This document shows positions 24,301 to 33,162 of a stretch of DNA of 64,000 nt, piece after piece. Under the pieces are notes generated by a model that saw only the letters and a program-made list of their open reading frames with translations, did no database searches and had not been told where the DNA came from. Source of the DNA: Aquilaria yunnanensis (Eukaryota; Streptophyta; Magnoliopsida; Malvales; Thymelaeaceae). Each line of letters opens with the position of its first letter. The first letter of the stretch is position 1. Where the stretch lies: positions 50,900,501 to 50,964,500 of the forward strand of contig CM077596.1 of NCBI GenBank assembly GCA_039654915.1. The letters are read 5' to 3'. The position numbers and the translations under genes were made by a program.

Positions 24301-24688
24301 AGGAATCACAGAACCATTGAAAATCACCACAAATGAAGGGAAATACGGCCTAGGCTTCACACCGACAAGACATGATAAAATGAAGGCAATAGCTGAAAAG
24401 AGAGAAAAGAGGATTGCACGATTAACGGGGCATCCTCTCCAGGAAAGAAATCTGGATATCCCTGAAATCACCGAAACGTTCGTGAGTGGTGGTCTCATCC
24501 CAAAAAATGACAATGAAGGCAAGCTGACTATCAACATCAACAAGTCTTTTGAAAGTCTTTCTATTCAGGCAATCATCAGCGATTCACCTGAAGAGGAGGA
24601 GCTTGTTCAACCTTGTGGCCCACGGGATGTGCTGAACAATTGGGAGGCGATAGAACTGCCTGTTATAATCGAAAGCTTTCCAAAGTAA
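21377..24688 (+). CDS. Tat element gag-protease with G-patch
   Basis: 1103 codons when read without splicing. Residues ~1-35 are a short coiled coil. Residues ~130-292 match the retrotransposon gag (capsid) family: KYDGTSDPITH, ALQWYLSQ, ETFKEYAQRWRDLA. A proline/asparagine repeat (NRPNDYP-type, about five copies) lies near residues 340-380. Cysteine-containing segments near 440 and 540 (CPYHDGTVGH, CNFHNSKSHSI-ECPEF) resemble modified knuckles. The retropepsin site is LIDNGSALNVM at ~794-804, with Asn where many families have Thr or Ser. A glycine-rich G-patch (GGYSPGLGLGQ, KYGLGF) lies at ~950-1000. It would form the particle and cleave the polyprotein. Its terminal AAG-TAA is split by a predicted intron whose removal joins it to pol. 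Confidence 0.95.
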   Translation: MAEQAEGRLMEMESKIESMSEQMRQLMELIKGKATQVPIKEVQDPTYPPGFTPQRVSVQENLFQESGPSASVHLKQDTVQEEKKTLPKEEAESQKLETIEKRLRAIEGGTIFGSLSVDDLCLVPDVVIPSDFKVPDFVKYDGTSDPITHITLFLRRLQPLTKDEKVWIALFQESLTKSALQWYLSQGPRNIKTWNDLAQAFIGNYKHVMDLAPDRQTLQNMEKKKLETFKEYAQRWRDLAAQVQPPMTEREMVTLFVQTLKYPYYDKLIGNAATNFSDVVMSGERIEHGIRTGKITESFSDPMKRGEPSRRKDEEIQQIGRGRGIPFVGTVATGPRLSYSANKPNYYPTNRPNDYPLNRPNDYLPNRPNNYPPNRPNQLRPPVPTPPVPAPRPREIFAPIPMTYTELYPKLIESQLIRPIPTRPLEPPYPRWYDPNINCPYHDGTVGHGLENCIALKRIVQQLIESKWLDFSDEPNVTHNPLPPHQAKPVNMMEEYWPMKKTVNDIITPLKHVYSCLVKEGIIIGKSSGNKEVEDEEWCNFHNSKSHSIQECPEFRKSLQSLMDSSQIIVFMSDKEDDVNVIIKEQEVNIMPRPLVIPISKSALKPLRIQVPKPFPYKSDKTVPWNYGYTSNITSTPLEVGGMTRSGRCYSPEQMNKLQQEKNVTDPANGPINTSKEQEMPRAVTDEQATEFLKLIKQSEYSIVEQLNRLPAKISILSLLLSSDAHREALLKVLNKAYVEQDISVNNFDHLVNNITAQNLITFTDDEIPAEGRGHSKALHISIKYKDRIMARVLIDNGSALNVMPLETLHKIGLDPSYLNNSHIVVRAFDGTKKDVVGEIELPIGIGPCLFHITFQVMDICPSYTCLLGRPWIHMAGAIPSSLHQKMKFIIEGKIITVFAEEDILLSRPADAQYVEVNENIPDCSFRSFEIVNAAYVSEYGEEPIPSISKTSRMVAKLMIKGGYSPGLGLGQDLQGITEPLKITTNEGKYGLGFTPTRHDKMKAIAEKREKRIARLTGHPLQERNLDIPEITETFVSGGLIPKNDNEGKLTININKSFESLSIQAIISDSPEEEELVQPCGPRDVLNNWEAIELPVIIESFPK

Positions 24689-24884
24689 TCTAATAGTAAA
24701 AACCTCCTAAAGAAAGGTTCAATCAATAGGGTGTAGTCTTTGTTTAAGTGAACCTTTTAGTTATTGCTTTTTATTCCAATAAAGTTGTGATTTATGCACA
24801 TTGTAAATAAAGTACCAGTTTGCATCCATCTCATTCGTGCCATTTTTTTTTTTCGTCTCTTTCTTTTCTCTCTGGATAATGCAG
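24685..24884 (+). other. Predicted 200-bp intron between protease and RT
   Basis: The 5' site is CCAAA|GTAATC and the 3' site TAATGCAG|ACCC, preceded by a pyrimidine-rich stretch (run of T, then TCTTTCTTTTCTCTCT). Removing exactly these bases leaves AA+A and then CCC AAA, so the gag-pro frame runs directly into the pol frame with no stop. Unspliced RNA ends translation at the TAA at 24686. Ogre elements are known for a spliced intron at this position, which sets the Gag to Pol ratio. Confidence 0.8.
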
Positions 24885-27588
24885 ACCCAAAACTCTCTTT
24901 GATGACAATGAAAGAATGAACTTTGATAATCCTGTAAACACTACCGACTCGGATGACGAAGATCTTCAAGTATCTCCTGAGCTATTAAAAATGATTGAGC
25001 GAGATGAAAAAGAAAGAGCAACAAGTCAAGAACCAACTGAGGTATTCAACCTGGGAGACAGTCAGGATGTAAAAGAAGTCAAGATTGGCACTTTATTCCC
25101 TCCTGAAGAAAAAGAAGAATTAGTCCATTTATTGAAAGAATATGTGGATGTGTTTGCTTGGTCATACCAAGATATGCCTGGCTTAAGCTCAGACATAGTA
25201 CTACACAAAATACCCTTGAAACCTGGGGCGAAGCCTGTCAGACAAAAGTTACGAAGATTAAAGCCGGATCTAATCTTAAGAGTGAAAGATGAGATTCGAA
25301 ACCTGTGGGATGCAGGATTCCTTGGGGTCGCTGAATATATAGAATGGGTGGTTAACATTGTTCCAGTCGAAAAGAAAGAAAGCGGGAAACTAAGAGTTTG
25401 TCAGGACTACCGGCCATTGAACGAAGCCAGTCCTAAAGATAACTTCCCACTTCCTCACATTGATACGCTGGTGGATAATACCGCAGGAAACTCCTATTTT
25501 TCCTTCATGGATGGCTTCTCTGGATACAATCAAATCAAACTTGATCCAGATGATATGATAAAAACTGCCTTTATAACCCTTTGGGGTACCTTCTACTACA
25601 AGGTGATGCCTTTTGGGTTAAAGAATGCTGGTGCTACATATCAAAGAGCCATGGTTGCATTATTCCATGACATGATGCATAAAGAAATTGAAGTATATGT
25701 AGACGACATGATCGCCAAAACTTTCACTGCTAAGGGGCATCTAAAAGTGCTAAGAAAACTATTCGATAGACTTCGCAAATATCAACTGAAGTTGAATCCT
25801 GCCAAATGTATTTTTGGAGCCTCTTCAGGAAAGTTATTGGGTTTCATGGTCAGCAAGGATGGGATTCGAGTTGACCCGAGTAAAGTCAAAGCAATACAAG
25901 AAATGCAACCCCCGAAGACTCCAAAACAAGTAAGAAGTTTTCTGGGCAGAATCAACTTCATAGCAAGGTTCATTTCACAATTGACATCCAAGTGTGAACC
26001 TCTTTTCAAATCACTGAAGAAGAACAATCCGATCGAGTGGAATAACGAATGCCAAGAAGCATTCGAGAAAATCAAGCAATATCTATCAAATCCACCAGTC
26101 TTGGTACCACCCCGATCTGGAGAATCGTTGATTCTATATTTATCCATACAGGATTCTTCATTAGGATCCGTATTGGGTCAACGTGATGAGACAGGCAAGA
26201 AAGAGCACGCAATTTACTATTTGAGCAAGAAGCTTACCACATATGAAGCGAAATACTCAATAGTAGAAAAGTCCTGTTGTGCCCTTGCATGGGTAGCACA
26301 CCGACTACGACACTACATGCTCAACAACACCACATTGCTAATCTTCAAGACTGATCCCATTAAGTACATTTTTGAGAAACCAGCTTTATCAGGCAGGATC
26401 GCAAAATGGCAAATGCTGTTGTCTGAATACGACATACAGTATGTCACCCAAAAGGCTGTAAAAGGGAGTGTGATTGCTGAATATCTGGCTGATAGAGCAT
26501 TGGATGATTATGAGCCAATGAAAATGGAGTTTCCTGATGGAGATATAATGACGATAGAACAGGAAGTCTCTAAAGATGATGAAACATGGAAAATGGCATT
26601 CGATGGAGCATCTAATGCTTTGGGACAAGGGATTGGAGCCATACTCATCTCTCCAAGTGGAGAGCAATTCCCTCTTACAGCAAAAATTACATTTCCTTGT
26701 ACCAACAATATAGTAGAGTATGAGGCATGTGCTATGGGACTCCAAATGGCACTGGAATTGAAAGTGCGAGATCTCCGAGTTTATGGGGATTCCGCATTAG
26801 TCATATATCAAATCAACGGAGAATGGGAGACAAGGGATTCAAAATTGATCCCTTACCAAAAGCTCATACTAGACTTGGCTCGAAAATTCAACAGTATAAG
26901 CTTCCATCATCTTCCAAGGGAAGATAATCAAATACCGGATGCTTTAGCTACTTTGGCTGCTATGTACAAGATCAGTGACCCCGAGCATACTCCTGTGTTC
27001 GAGATGAGAATAATAGATTCTCCAGCTTATTGCATGAGCATCGAAGAAGAATTGGATGGAAAGCCTTGGTATCACGATATCAAGAAATACCTCCAAGAAA
27101 GAGTATATCCACCAGAAGTATCAGAAAATGATAAGAAATTTCTACGAAGATTGTCAATGGGTTTTCTTTTAAACCTAGACATACTTTACAAGAAAACCCC
27201 AGACTCGATGCTACTTCGCTGTGTAGATACTCATGAAGCACGAAAGATCATGGAAGAAGTTCATTCTGGAATATGTGGAGCACACACTAGTGGTCATACT
27301 ATGGCAAGACAAATAATGAGGGCTGGTTACTATTGGCTCACATTGGAAAGTGATTGCGTCAATCACGTAAGAAAATGTCACAAATGCCAAATATATGCCA
27401 ACAAGATCCAAGCTCCACCTGTTCCTCTTAATGTAACAGCAATACCTTGGCCTTTTGCCATGTGGGGAATCGATGTTATTGGAGCGATTACCCCTAAAGC
27501 TTCCAATGGTCACAAATTCATCCTAGTTGCAATTGACTACTTTACTAAATGGGTAGAAGCTGTGTCTTATGCAAGCGTAACTCAATAG
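24885..27588 (+). CDS. Tat element pol: RT, RNase H, second RNase H, integrase N-terminal half
   Basis: The start given is the predicted exon border; the first internal ATG is at 24916. Numbering from that ATG, RT spans ~120-330 with FMDGFSGYNQI (~197-207), MPFGLKNAGATYQR and the catalytic YVDDM (~261-265). The RT-linked RNase H follows (YYLSKKLTTYEAKYS). A second, archaeal-type RNase H (FDGASNALGQGIGAIL, YGDSALVIYQINGEW, LPREDNQIPDALA) marks the Tat lineage. The integrase zinc region (HSGICGAHTSGH...CHKCQ) and the first catalytic Asp (MWGIDVIG) follow. Translation ends at TAG 27586-27588 between the first and second catalytic acids. The same frame continues immediately afterwards, so this is a point nonsense mutation or, less likely, a readthrough stop. 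Function: copies element RNA to DNA and prepares integration. Confidence 0.93.
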
Positions 27589-28314
27589 GTGGTATGCCGG
27601 TTCATTAAGAAAGAAATCATTTGTCGCTATGGACCACCAGAGTGTATCATCTCAGACAATGCCACGAACCTGAATAATGCAATGATGCAGACTTTGTGCC
27701 GGCAATTCAAAATCAAGCATCTCAATTCAGCACCTTATCGACCGATGATGAATGGTGCAGTAGAAGCGGCCAATAAAAATATCAAGAGAATTGTTGAAAA
27801 GATGATCGTCACTTACAAGGACTGGCATGAGATGTTACCTTTTGCACTGCATGCTTATAGAACTTCTACCCGTACTTCTACTGGAGCAACACCTTTTTCT
27901 CTGGTATACGGTATGGAGGCTGTATTGCCTATCGAAGTTGAAATTCCTTCATTAAGGGTACTAATGGATACTCAATTAGGAGAAGCAGAATGGGTCAAAG
28001 CTAGATACGAGCAATTAAATCTAATTGATGAAAGAAGAATGATAGCCCTCTGCCATGGGCAACTTTATCAAAGAAGGATGATTCGTGCTTACAACAAAAA
28101 GGTTCGCCCACGACAATTTCACGAAGGTGACATAGTGCTCAAGAAAATTTTACCCATGCAACATGATTCAAGAGGAAAATGGACACCAAATTATGACGGG
28201 CCATATGTCGTGAAGAAAGCATTTTCAGGAGGGGCACTAATTCTGACAGAAATGGATGGACGAGAATTACCGAAGCCAGTAAATTCGGATGCAGTAAAGA
28301 AATACTTTGCATAA
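27589..28314 (+). pseudogene. Tat element integrase C-terminal half, after an in-frame TAG
   Basis: In frame with the preceding pol and separated only by TAG, it starts with GTG and not ATG, so it is not an independent gene. It carries the second and third catalytic acids (IISDNATN and NGAVEAANKNIKR), a conserved TPFSLVYGMEAVLP block and the C-terminal PNYDGPYVVKKAF segment. The rest is intact, showing that the break is recent. With it the element is probably non-autonomous for integration. Confidence 0.9.
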
Positions 28315-29607
28315 TGAAGAAATTTTCGAACAGAAGGGGAGAAGTGGATACAGGGTTACCAAAGTTTATTTGATCAAAGTTGTCAAAGAGAGCTTTCTTC
28401 CCTTACACTTTCATTATCTATCTGTACCCAAGATTTTCATATTCTTTTACCCATAAATAAAAGCCAATTCTCTTTAACTTACCTTAGATTCTCACGTTCA
28501 AAATGCTAAAGTCGCTTCTATCCAGTTCTTTTCCTTCAAATCTCACATTCCTACTAGCCTTAAGTGTGCAATAAATTGTGACTTTTGAAGGAAGAATAGT
28601 AATAATTAAAACTTAGAAAAAAACAAAGACCGTAGATTACTTTGATAAGCTTTGTGAATTAAAACAGGTAAGATTGAGGTCCTGCTTTGCGAGCAGCACA
28701 GAACATAGGCTAACAAAGAAGAAGGAGTAACAAATCTTTGGGAGATAGCCTTGGTGGTAGCCTGAATGATCATTTCAGAAGTCTTAACATGTCTATGTCA
28801 GCAGGAAAGAATCATGCTCACGAATATTTCAACAGGGACAATTATCCAGAGAAGCATAAAATATGAGGCGGGCATTAAAGAAAATTGAGGTCAAAATTCA
28901 AAAATAAGGCAAGGAAAGAGGATTTTTGAACAGAGTTGGGCTTTTGAGACAATGGACAACAGCTGGAAAGCATAAAGAGATTCAATAATAGTCCGAGAAG
29001 GAAATCACAAAGAAGATCCAGTAAAGTAAAGCAAAGACATGAAGAGCTAGATTCAAAAAAAAAAAAAACATCAATTACACATGCCTTGCATTCATACATT
29101 TCACATCATGCATGCATGGCTTTTACATAACAGGGATCAAATGAAAAGCATGTCCGCAGCATGATTGCAGCAGTATAAGCTGAGATCTTAATGACATCAG
29201 CTCTTACTAATTGGACGCATAGCTAATACGCTGGACCCAGCCCCATCAGGAATCCAAGGATAAAGCATACAATATCGTCAAAAGCCTGGCAATTGAGGCT
29301 ACACCTAAAAGAACAGAATTGATGCCAGCTTAGCAGCATCCAAGATGAGTGATAGCTATCGTCAAAGATAAGGCAGACATCAAGAAATATTGTCGTTGAA
29401 AATTCGTCAAAAGCGGACAATGGATTCAATAATCAAGGACTGAATCGACGTCAGCTGGATGGAATATCTATCACATCAAAATAAAGTAGGATTCACTTTT
29501 CCGGTTAAGCGGCGGATACGGTACTCCGTGACTCTCAAGTCGGTTCTCTCAGTTGCCCATAATAACTGATCATTTCCTCCCTCCTTTCTTTTACTTTCTC
29601 CTAGAAA
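28315..29607 (+). other. Non-coding stretch between pol and the cargo genes
   Basis: No frame of convincing length or family. An A-run lies at about 29056-29068, and two adjacent ATCATGCATGCATGG-like motifs near 29106. The last ~120 bp (TTCCGGTTAAGCGGCGGATACGG onward) are homologous to the upstream region of cargo copy 3 and hold the promoter-like region of copy 1, in which the TATA position reads AATAAAG. Confidence 0.6.
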
Positions 29608-30156
29608 ATGGATCCTACTTTTTCTGCCTTGCGAAAATATTTTCCTTCTCTCCCAATGAACATCCTCAAAAAGATCTACCAAGTTCGCTGTGAACGATTA
29701 AGAGCTCTGATGCATAAAGGAATCCCTGAAGATGTGCGGTGGTTAATTGAAGCTAAGGTTCGTCTGGCAGGTGAAATCCCAGAGGCATTTGTGTCTCACA
29801 TGCCTGGTGTAGGCAAAAGCTCTTATGCCAAAAAACGAAGAGCGAGGAGACTAGGCGTCTGTCATAAATGCGGACGCTGGACCTGTAATACTAAATGTCG
29901 TTCTTTAGGGATGATCTCTGATAATCGAGAAGATAAAATACGATTCATTAAGAATGGCCTGAGTAAGGACTCATTGGATGATCTCCAATTGACTCTTGAG
30001 ACGCATTCTTGTGGATCCGTGCAACGTGAACTTCTCGATTTATGGAGCATTTTTCATGAAGAACGAGAACGATACAGTCCCGGGAATCTGACATTAAACG
30101 ACCCTATTTGTCAGCTTGTAAGAAAACTGGATGGGAAGCAAATCCTCGACTCATAG
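29608..30156 (+). CDS. Cargo copy 1: basic Cys4 nucleic-acid-binding-like protein
   Basis: 182 residues. Residues 1-65 form a conserved N-terminal region (ALRKYFPS, LKKIYQVRCER, KGIP, IEAKVRLAGE). Residues 74-82 are an Arg/Lys cluster (AKKRRARRL), followed at once by the Cys4 motif C85-x2-C88-x4-C93-x3-C97 and a charged helical tail ending QLVRKLDGKQ. The order GKS-YA, basic cluster, CxxC..C, then a short IRFIKNG segment strongly recalls the cysteine-rich nucleic-acid-binding proteins of carlaviruses (Pfam Carla_C4) and related plant viruses, known as RNA-silencing suppressors or expression modulators. That assignment is from pattern recognition only. It is the most diverged copy (TCNTKC in the finger). 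ATG is in good context (AAAATGGAT). It is the first of four tandem copies, ~795 bp apart, downstream of pol. Confidence 0.85.
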   Translation: MDPTFSALRKYFPSLPMNILKKIYQVRCERLRALMHKGIPEDVRWLIEAKVRLAGEIPEAFVSHMPGVGKSSYAKKRRARRLGVCHKCGRWTCNTKCRSLGMISDNREDKIRFIKNGLSKDSLDDLQLTLETHSCGSVQRELLDLWSIFHEERERYSPGNLTLNDPICQLVRKLDGKQILDS

Positions 30157-30315
30157 AAGCCATTAATCCCGTTACTGGACGTAAAACCAGTGGAAGATGT
30201 GAGCCACAGTCACAATCACTGTACATACAATTTATCATATTTAAAATTTTCCATTTTTCTTTTAATAATGTATTTGCTCCCGTAAGTGTAATCGACACGT
30301 TATCCATTTCATCGC

Positions 30316-30322
30316 TATAAAT
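30316..30322 (+). promoter_or_regulatory. TATA box of cargo copy 2
   Basis: TATAAAT in TTTCATCGCTATAAATGC, 87 bp before the ATG. The same block (CGTTATCC-TTTCATCGCTATAAATGC) precedes copy 3, and a close variant precedes copy 4. Confidence 0.65.
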
Positions 30323-30402
30323 GCATGTTCTTCCAGTCGGTTATCTAAGTTTCCTTCAATAACTGATTCATTTCCCTCTTCTCTCAAATTCTTCTCTCAT
30401 CA

Positions 30403-30951
30403 ATGGATTCTACTCTTTCTGCACTGCGAAAATACTTTCCTTCCTTTCCAATAAAAGTCCTTAAAAAGATCTACCTTGCTAGATGTGAAAGAATCAGAGT
30501 TTTTACACGCAAAGGCATTCCCGATAATGTGCAGTGGATAATTGAAGCTAAGGTCCGTCTGGCGGGTGAAGTTCCAGATGCATTTATGCCCCGCATGCCC
30601 GGTTTAGGTAAAAGCCGTTATGCCAAAAGGCGAAGAGCAAAGAGACTAGGCGTGTGTTATAAATGTGGGCGATGGAATTGTATTACTAAATGTCGCTCTT
30701 TAGGATACATCTCCATAAATCGTGAAGATAAAAGAAAATTCATTAAGAATGGCCTGCGTAAGGAATCTCTGGAAGATATCCGAGAGACTCTTGAAACGCA
30801 TTCTTGTGGAAAAGTGCAAGGTGAAATTATCAGTTTATGGAGGACTTACCATAAAGAACGAAACCGTTACAGTCTTGGGAATGTGACTTTAAACGATCCT
30901 GTTTGTCAGTTTGTAAGAAAACTGGATGGGAAGCAAATCCCCGACTTATAG
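30403..30951 (+). CDS. Cargo copy 2: basic Cys4 nucleic-acid-binding-like protein
   Basis: 182 residues, same architecture as copy 1: N-terminal KYFPSFP and LKKIYLARCER region, basic cluster AKRRRAKRL at ~74-82, then C-x2-C-x4-C-x3-C (CYKCGRWNCITKC) at 85-97 and the same charged C-terminus (DPVCQFVRKLDGKQ). All four finger cysteines are kept, and no stop or frameshift is present, so the reading frame has been maintained since duplication. It differs from copy 1 at many residues, so the duplication predates this insertion. It has its own TATAAAT-type promoter and a non-coding 3' flank shared with the other copies. Likely binds RNA or DNA through the finger and basic patch; the target is unknown. 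Confidence 0.85.
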   Translation: MDSTLSALRKYFPSFPIKVLKKIYLARCERIRVFTRKGIPDNVQWIIEAKVRLAGEVPDAFMPRMPGLGKSRYAKRRRAKRLGVCYKCGRWNCITKCRSLGYISINREDKRKFIKNGLRKESLEDIRETLETHSCGKVQGEIISLWRTYHKERNRYSLGNVTLNDPVCQFVRKLDGKQIPDL

Positions 30952-31094
30952 ATGGCATTGAAGCCATTACTGGACATAAATCAGGGGAAGATGAGAGCCA
31001 CGGTCATGATTCCTGTACATATAAGCTGTCATTTGTCTTTTCTTTTAATATACTTGTTCCTGTAAGCGTAATTAACACGTTATCCTTTCATCGC

Positions 31095-31101
31095 TATAAA
31101 T
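31095..31101 (+). promoter_or_regulatory. TATA box of cargo copy 3
   Basis: TATAAAT in TTTCATCGCTATAAATGC, 112 bp before the ATG. The downstream leader (TTCCGGTTAAGTAGCGGATG) is shared with copy 1. Confidence 0.65.
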
Positions 31102-31206
31102 GCGTGTTCTTCTTTCCGGTTAAGTAGCGGATGCAATACTCTCTGACTCTCAGTTTCCTACAATAACTGATTTCTTCATCTCTTCTCTCAAATTCTTCTT
31201 TTATCA

Positions 31207-31755
31207 ATGGATTCTACTCTTTCCGCCATGCGAAAATACTTTCCTTCCATCCCAATAAATGTTCTTAAAATGATTTACCAAGCTAGATGTGAAAGGATTA
31301 GAGTCTTTATGCACAAAGGCATTCCTGACAATGTGCGGTGGCTAATTGAAGCTAAGGTTCGTTCAGCTGGTGAAGTTCCAGAAGCGTTCTTTCCCCGTAT
31401 GCCCGGCTTTGGTAAAAGCGCTTATGCCAAAAAGCGAAGAGCAAAGAGGCTAGGTGTCTGTCATAAATGTGGGCGATGGAATTGTATTACTAAATGTCGC
31501 TTTTTAGGATACATCTCCAGAAATCATGAAGATAAAAGAAAATTCATCAAGAATGGCCTGCGTAAGGAATCTTTGGATGATATCCTATTAACTTTTGAAA
31601 CACATTCTTGTGAAATAGTGCAATGGGAAATTATGGATTTATGGTGGACTTTCCGTAAAGAACAGGATCGTTACAGTCTTGGAAATCTAACTTTTTATGA
31701 CCCTGTTTGCCAGTTTGTGAGAAAACTGGATGGGAAGCAAATCCCCGACTTATAG
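31207..31755 (+). CDS. Cargo copy 3: basic Cys4 nucleic-acid-binding-like protein
   Basis: 182 residues. Finger CHKCGRWNCITKC at 85-97 after AKKRRAKRL; the glycine-rich GFGKSAY segment precedes the basic cluster as in copy 4. Its N-terminal half is nearly identical to copy 4, whereas its finger and following 30 residues are closest to copy 2, so this copy looks like a product of recombination or gene conversion within the array. The C-terminal third has its own changes (ILLTFETHSCEIVQWEIMDLWW). The frame is intact. Same promoter block and 3' flank as its neighbours. Confidence 0.85.
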   Translation: MDSTLSAMRKYFPSIPINVLKMIYQARCERIRVFMHKGIPDNVRWLIEAKVRSAGEVPEAFFPRMPGFGKSAYAKKRRAKRLGVCHKCGRWNCITKCRFLGYISRNHEDKRKFIKNGLRKESLDDILLTFETHSCEIVQWEIMDLWWTFRKEQDRYSLGNLTFYDPVCQFVRKLDGKQIPDL

Positions 31756-31905
31756 AAGGCATTGAAGCCGTTACTAGACATAAATCAGTGGAAGATGAGA
31801 GCCACAGTCATGATTGCTGTACATATAAGCTGTCATTTGTCTTTTCTTTTGACAATAATGTACTTGCTTCTGTAGGTGTAATAAACGCATTATCCCTTTC
31901 GTCAC

Positions 31906-31912
31906 TATAAAT
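31906..31912 (+). promoter_or_regulatory. TATA box of cargo copy 4
   Basis: TATAAAT in TTTCGTCACTATAAATATG, 66 bp before the ATG at 31972. A variant of the block before copies 2 and 3, with a shorter leader. Confidence 0.6.
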
Positions 31913-31971
31913 ATGTGTTAGTTATGTTCGTTTCCTACAATCACTAATTTCTTTCTTTGCCTCCTTCATCA

Positions 31972-32520
31972 ATGGAGTCTTCTCTTTCCGCCCTACGAAA
32001 GTATTTTCCTTCCTTCCCAATAAATGTTCTTAAAAAGATTTATCAAGCTAGATGTGAACGATTCAGAGTATTTATGCACAAAGGCATTCCTGATAATGTG
32101 CGGTGGCTAATTGAAGCTAAGGTTCGTTCAGCTGGTGAAGTTCCCGAAACGTTCTTTCCCCGTATGCCCGGCTTTGGTAAAAGCGCTTATGCCAAAAAAA
32201 GAAGAGCAAAGAGGCTAGGCGTTTGTCATAATTGTGGATGGTGGATTTGCGGCAATAAATGTCGTGCTCCAGGAGTGATCACCAGAAATCGTAATGATAG
32301 AATAAGATTCATTAAGAATGGCTTGCGTAAGGAATCTCTAGAAGATATTCGAGAGGTTCTTGAAGCGCATTCTTGTGGAATAGTGCAATTTGAGGTTGTT
32401 GGATTATGGATAATTTTCCAAAAAGAACGAGATCGTTACAGTCTTGGGAATCTGACCCTAAACGACCCTGTTTGCCAGTTTGTGAGAAAGCTAGATGAGA
32501 TGCAAATCACCGATTCATAG
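31972..32520 (+). CDS. Cargo copy 4: basic Cys4 nucleic-acid-binding-like protein
   Basis: 182 residues from the ATG that aligns with the other copies (TCATCAATGGAGTC); an upstream in-frame TTG at 31957 is not needed. N-terminal half almost identical to copy 3. The finger is the most altered in its spacing residues (CHNCGWWICGNKC) but keeps all four cysteines and C-x2-C-x4-C-x3-C. The basic cluster AKKRRAKRL is conserved. The tail ends DPVCQFVRKLDEMQ. It is followed by an 87-bp tandem repeat that expanded from the 3' flank found after each copy, and then by the LOG-type gene. Confidence 0.85.
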   Translation: MESSLSALRKYFPSFPINVLKKIYQARCERFRVFMHKGIPDNVRWLIEAKVRSAGEVPETFFPRMPGFGKSAYAKKRRAKRLGVCHNCGWWICGNKCRAPGVITRNRNDRIRFIKNGLRKESLEDIREVLEAHSCGIVQFEVVGLWIIFQKERDRYSLGNLTLNDPVCQFVRKLDEMQITDS

Positions 32521-32559
32521 AAAGCATTGAAGCCATTACTGGACGCAAAGCCAGTGGAA

Positions 32560-33110
32560 GACGAGGATCAAAGTCACGATTACTGTACGTGCTAGCTGTC
32601 GCTTTTGAAATTTTCCTCCCCTTTTGGTAATAATGTATCCACTCCTGACGTGAACCAAAGTCACGATTACTGTACGTACTAGCTGTCGCTTTTGAAATTT
32701 TCCTCCCCTTTTGGTAATAATGTATCCACTCCTGACGTGAACCAAAGTCACGATTACTGTACGTACTAGCTGTCGCTTTTGAAATTTTCCTCCCCTTTCA
32801 GCGATAATGTATCCACTCCTGACATGAGCCATAGTTACGATTACTGTACGTGCTAGCTGTCGCTTTTGAAATTTTCCTCCCCTTTGGCAATAATGTACCC
32901 ACTCCTGACACGGACTACTGTATATAGCTGCCACTTTTGAAATTTTCCTTCCCTTCCAACAATCACATACCTACTCCTGACGTAAGCTACAGTAGTGACT
33001 ACTGTACATGCTAGCAGCTATTTTGAAAATTTTCCTCCTCTTTTAACGATAGTGTACCCATACCTGACCAGAGTCATACTCGTGACTACTGTGTATAGCT
33101 GGCAATAATG
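32560..33110 (+). repeat. 87-bp tandem repeat between cargo copy 4 and the LOG-type gene, about 6 units
   Basis: Units contain AGTCACGATTACTGTACG, TAGCTGTCGCTTTTGAAATT and TCCTCCCCTTTT followed by AATAATGTATCCACTCCTGA. The first three are nearly identical and later ones diverge. The unit derives from the 3' flank present once after copies 1-3 (GAGCCACAGTCA...CTGTACATA...TAATGTA). An open minus-strand frame with 29-residue repeats arises only because 87 is divisible by three. Confidence 0.9.
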
Positions 33111-33154
33111 TATCCACTCTTGAAAATAAAATTATTGCCTTATCTCTTCATCTC

Positions 33155-33162
33155 TATAAATA
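33155..33162 (+). promoter_or_regulatory. TATA box of the LOG-type cargo gene
   Basis: TATAAATA in TTATCTCTTCATCTCTATAAATA, 40 bp before the ATG. The preceding TTATC-CTTCATC sequence matches the promoter blocks of the Cys4 genes, so the LOG gene appears to use a copy of the same promoter. The predicted leader is very short. Confidence 0.6.

Noticed and set aside
27589..28314. A separate integrase gene
   Set aside because: It begins with GTG right after TAG, in the same frame as pol, and lacks the first catalytic residue; it is the rest of pol.
29608..32520. The Cys4 genes as an integrated plant-virus genome
   Set aside because: No replicase, movement or coat-protein sequence is adjacent, and the genes sit precisely between pol and the 3' LTR of a retrotransposon; capture of a single gene type fits better.
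32536..32934. 132-codon minus-strand frame with 29-residue repeats
   Set aside because: A product of the 87-bp tandem repeat, antisense to the cargo flank; no independent sign of coding.
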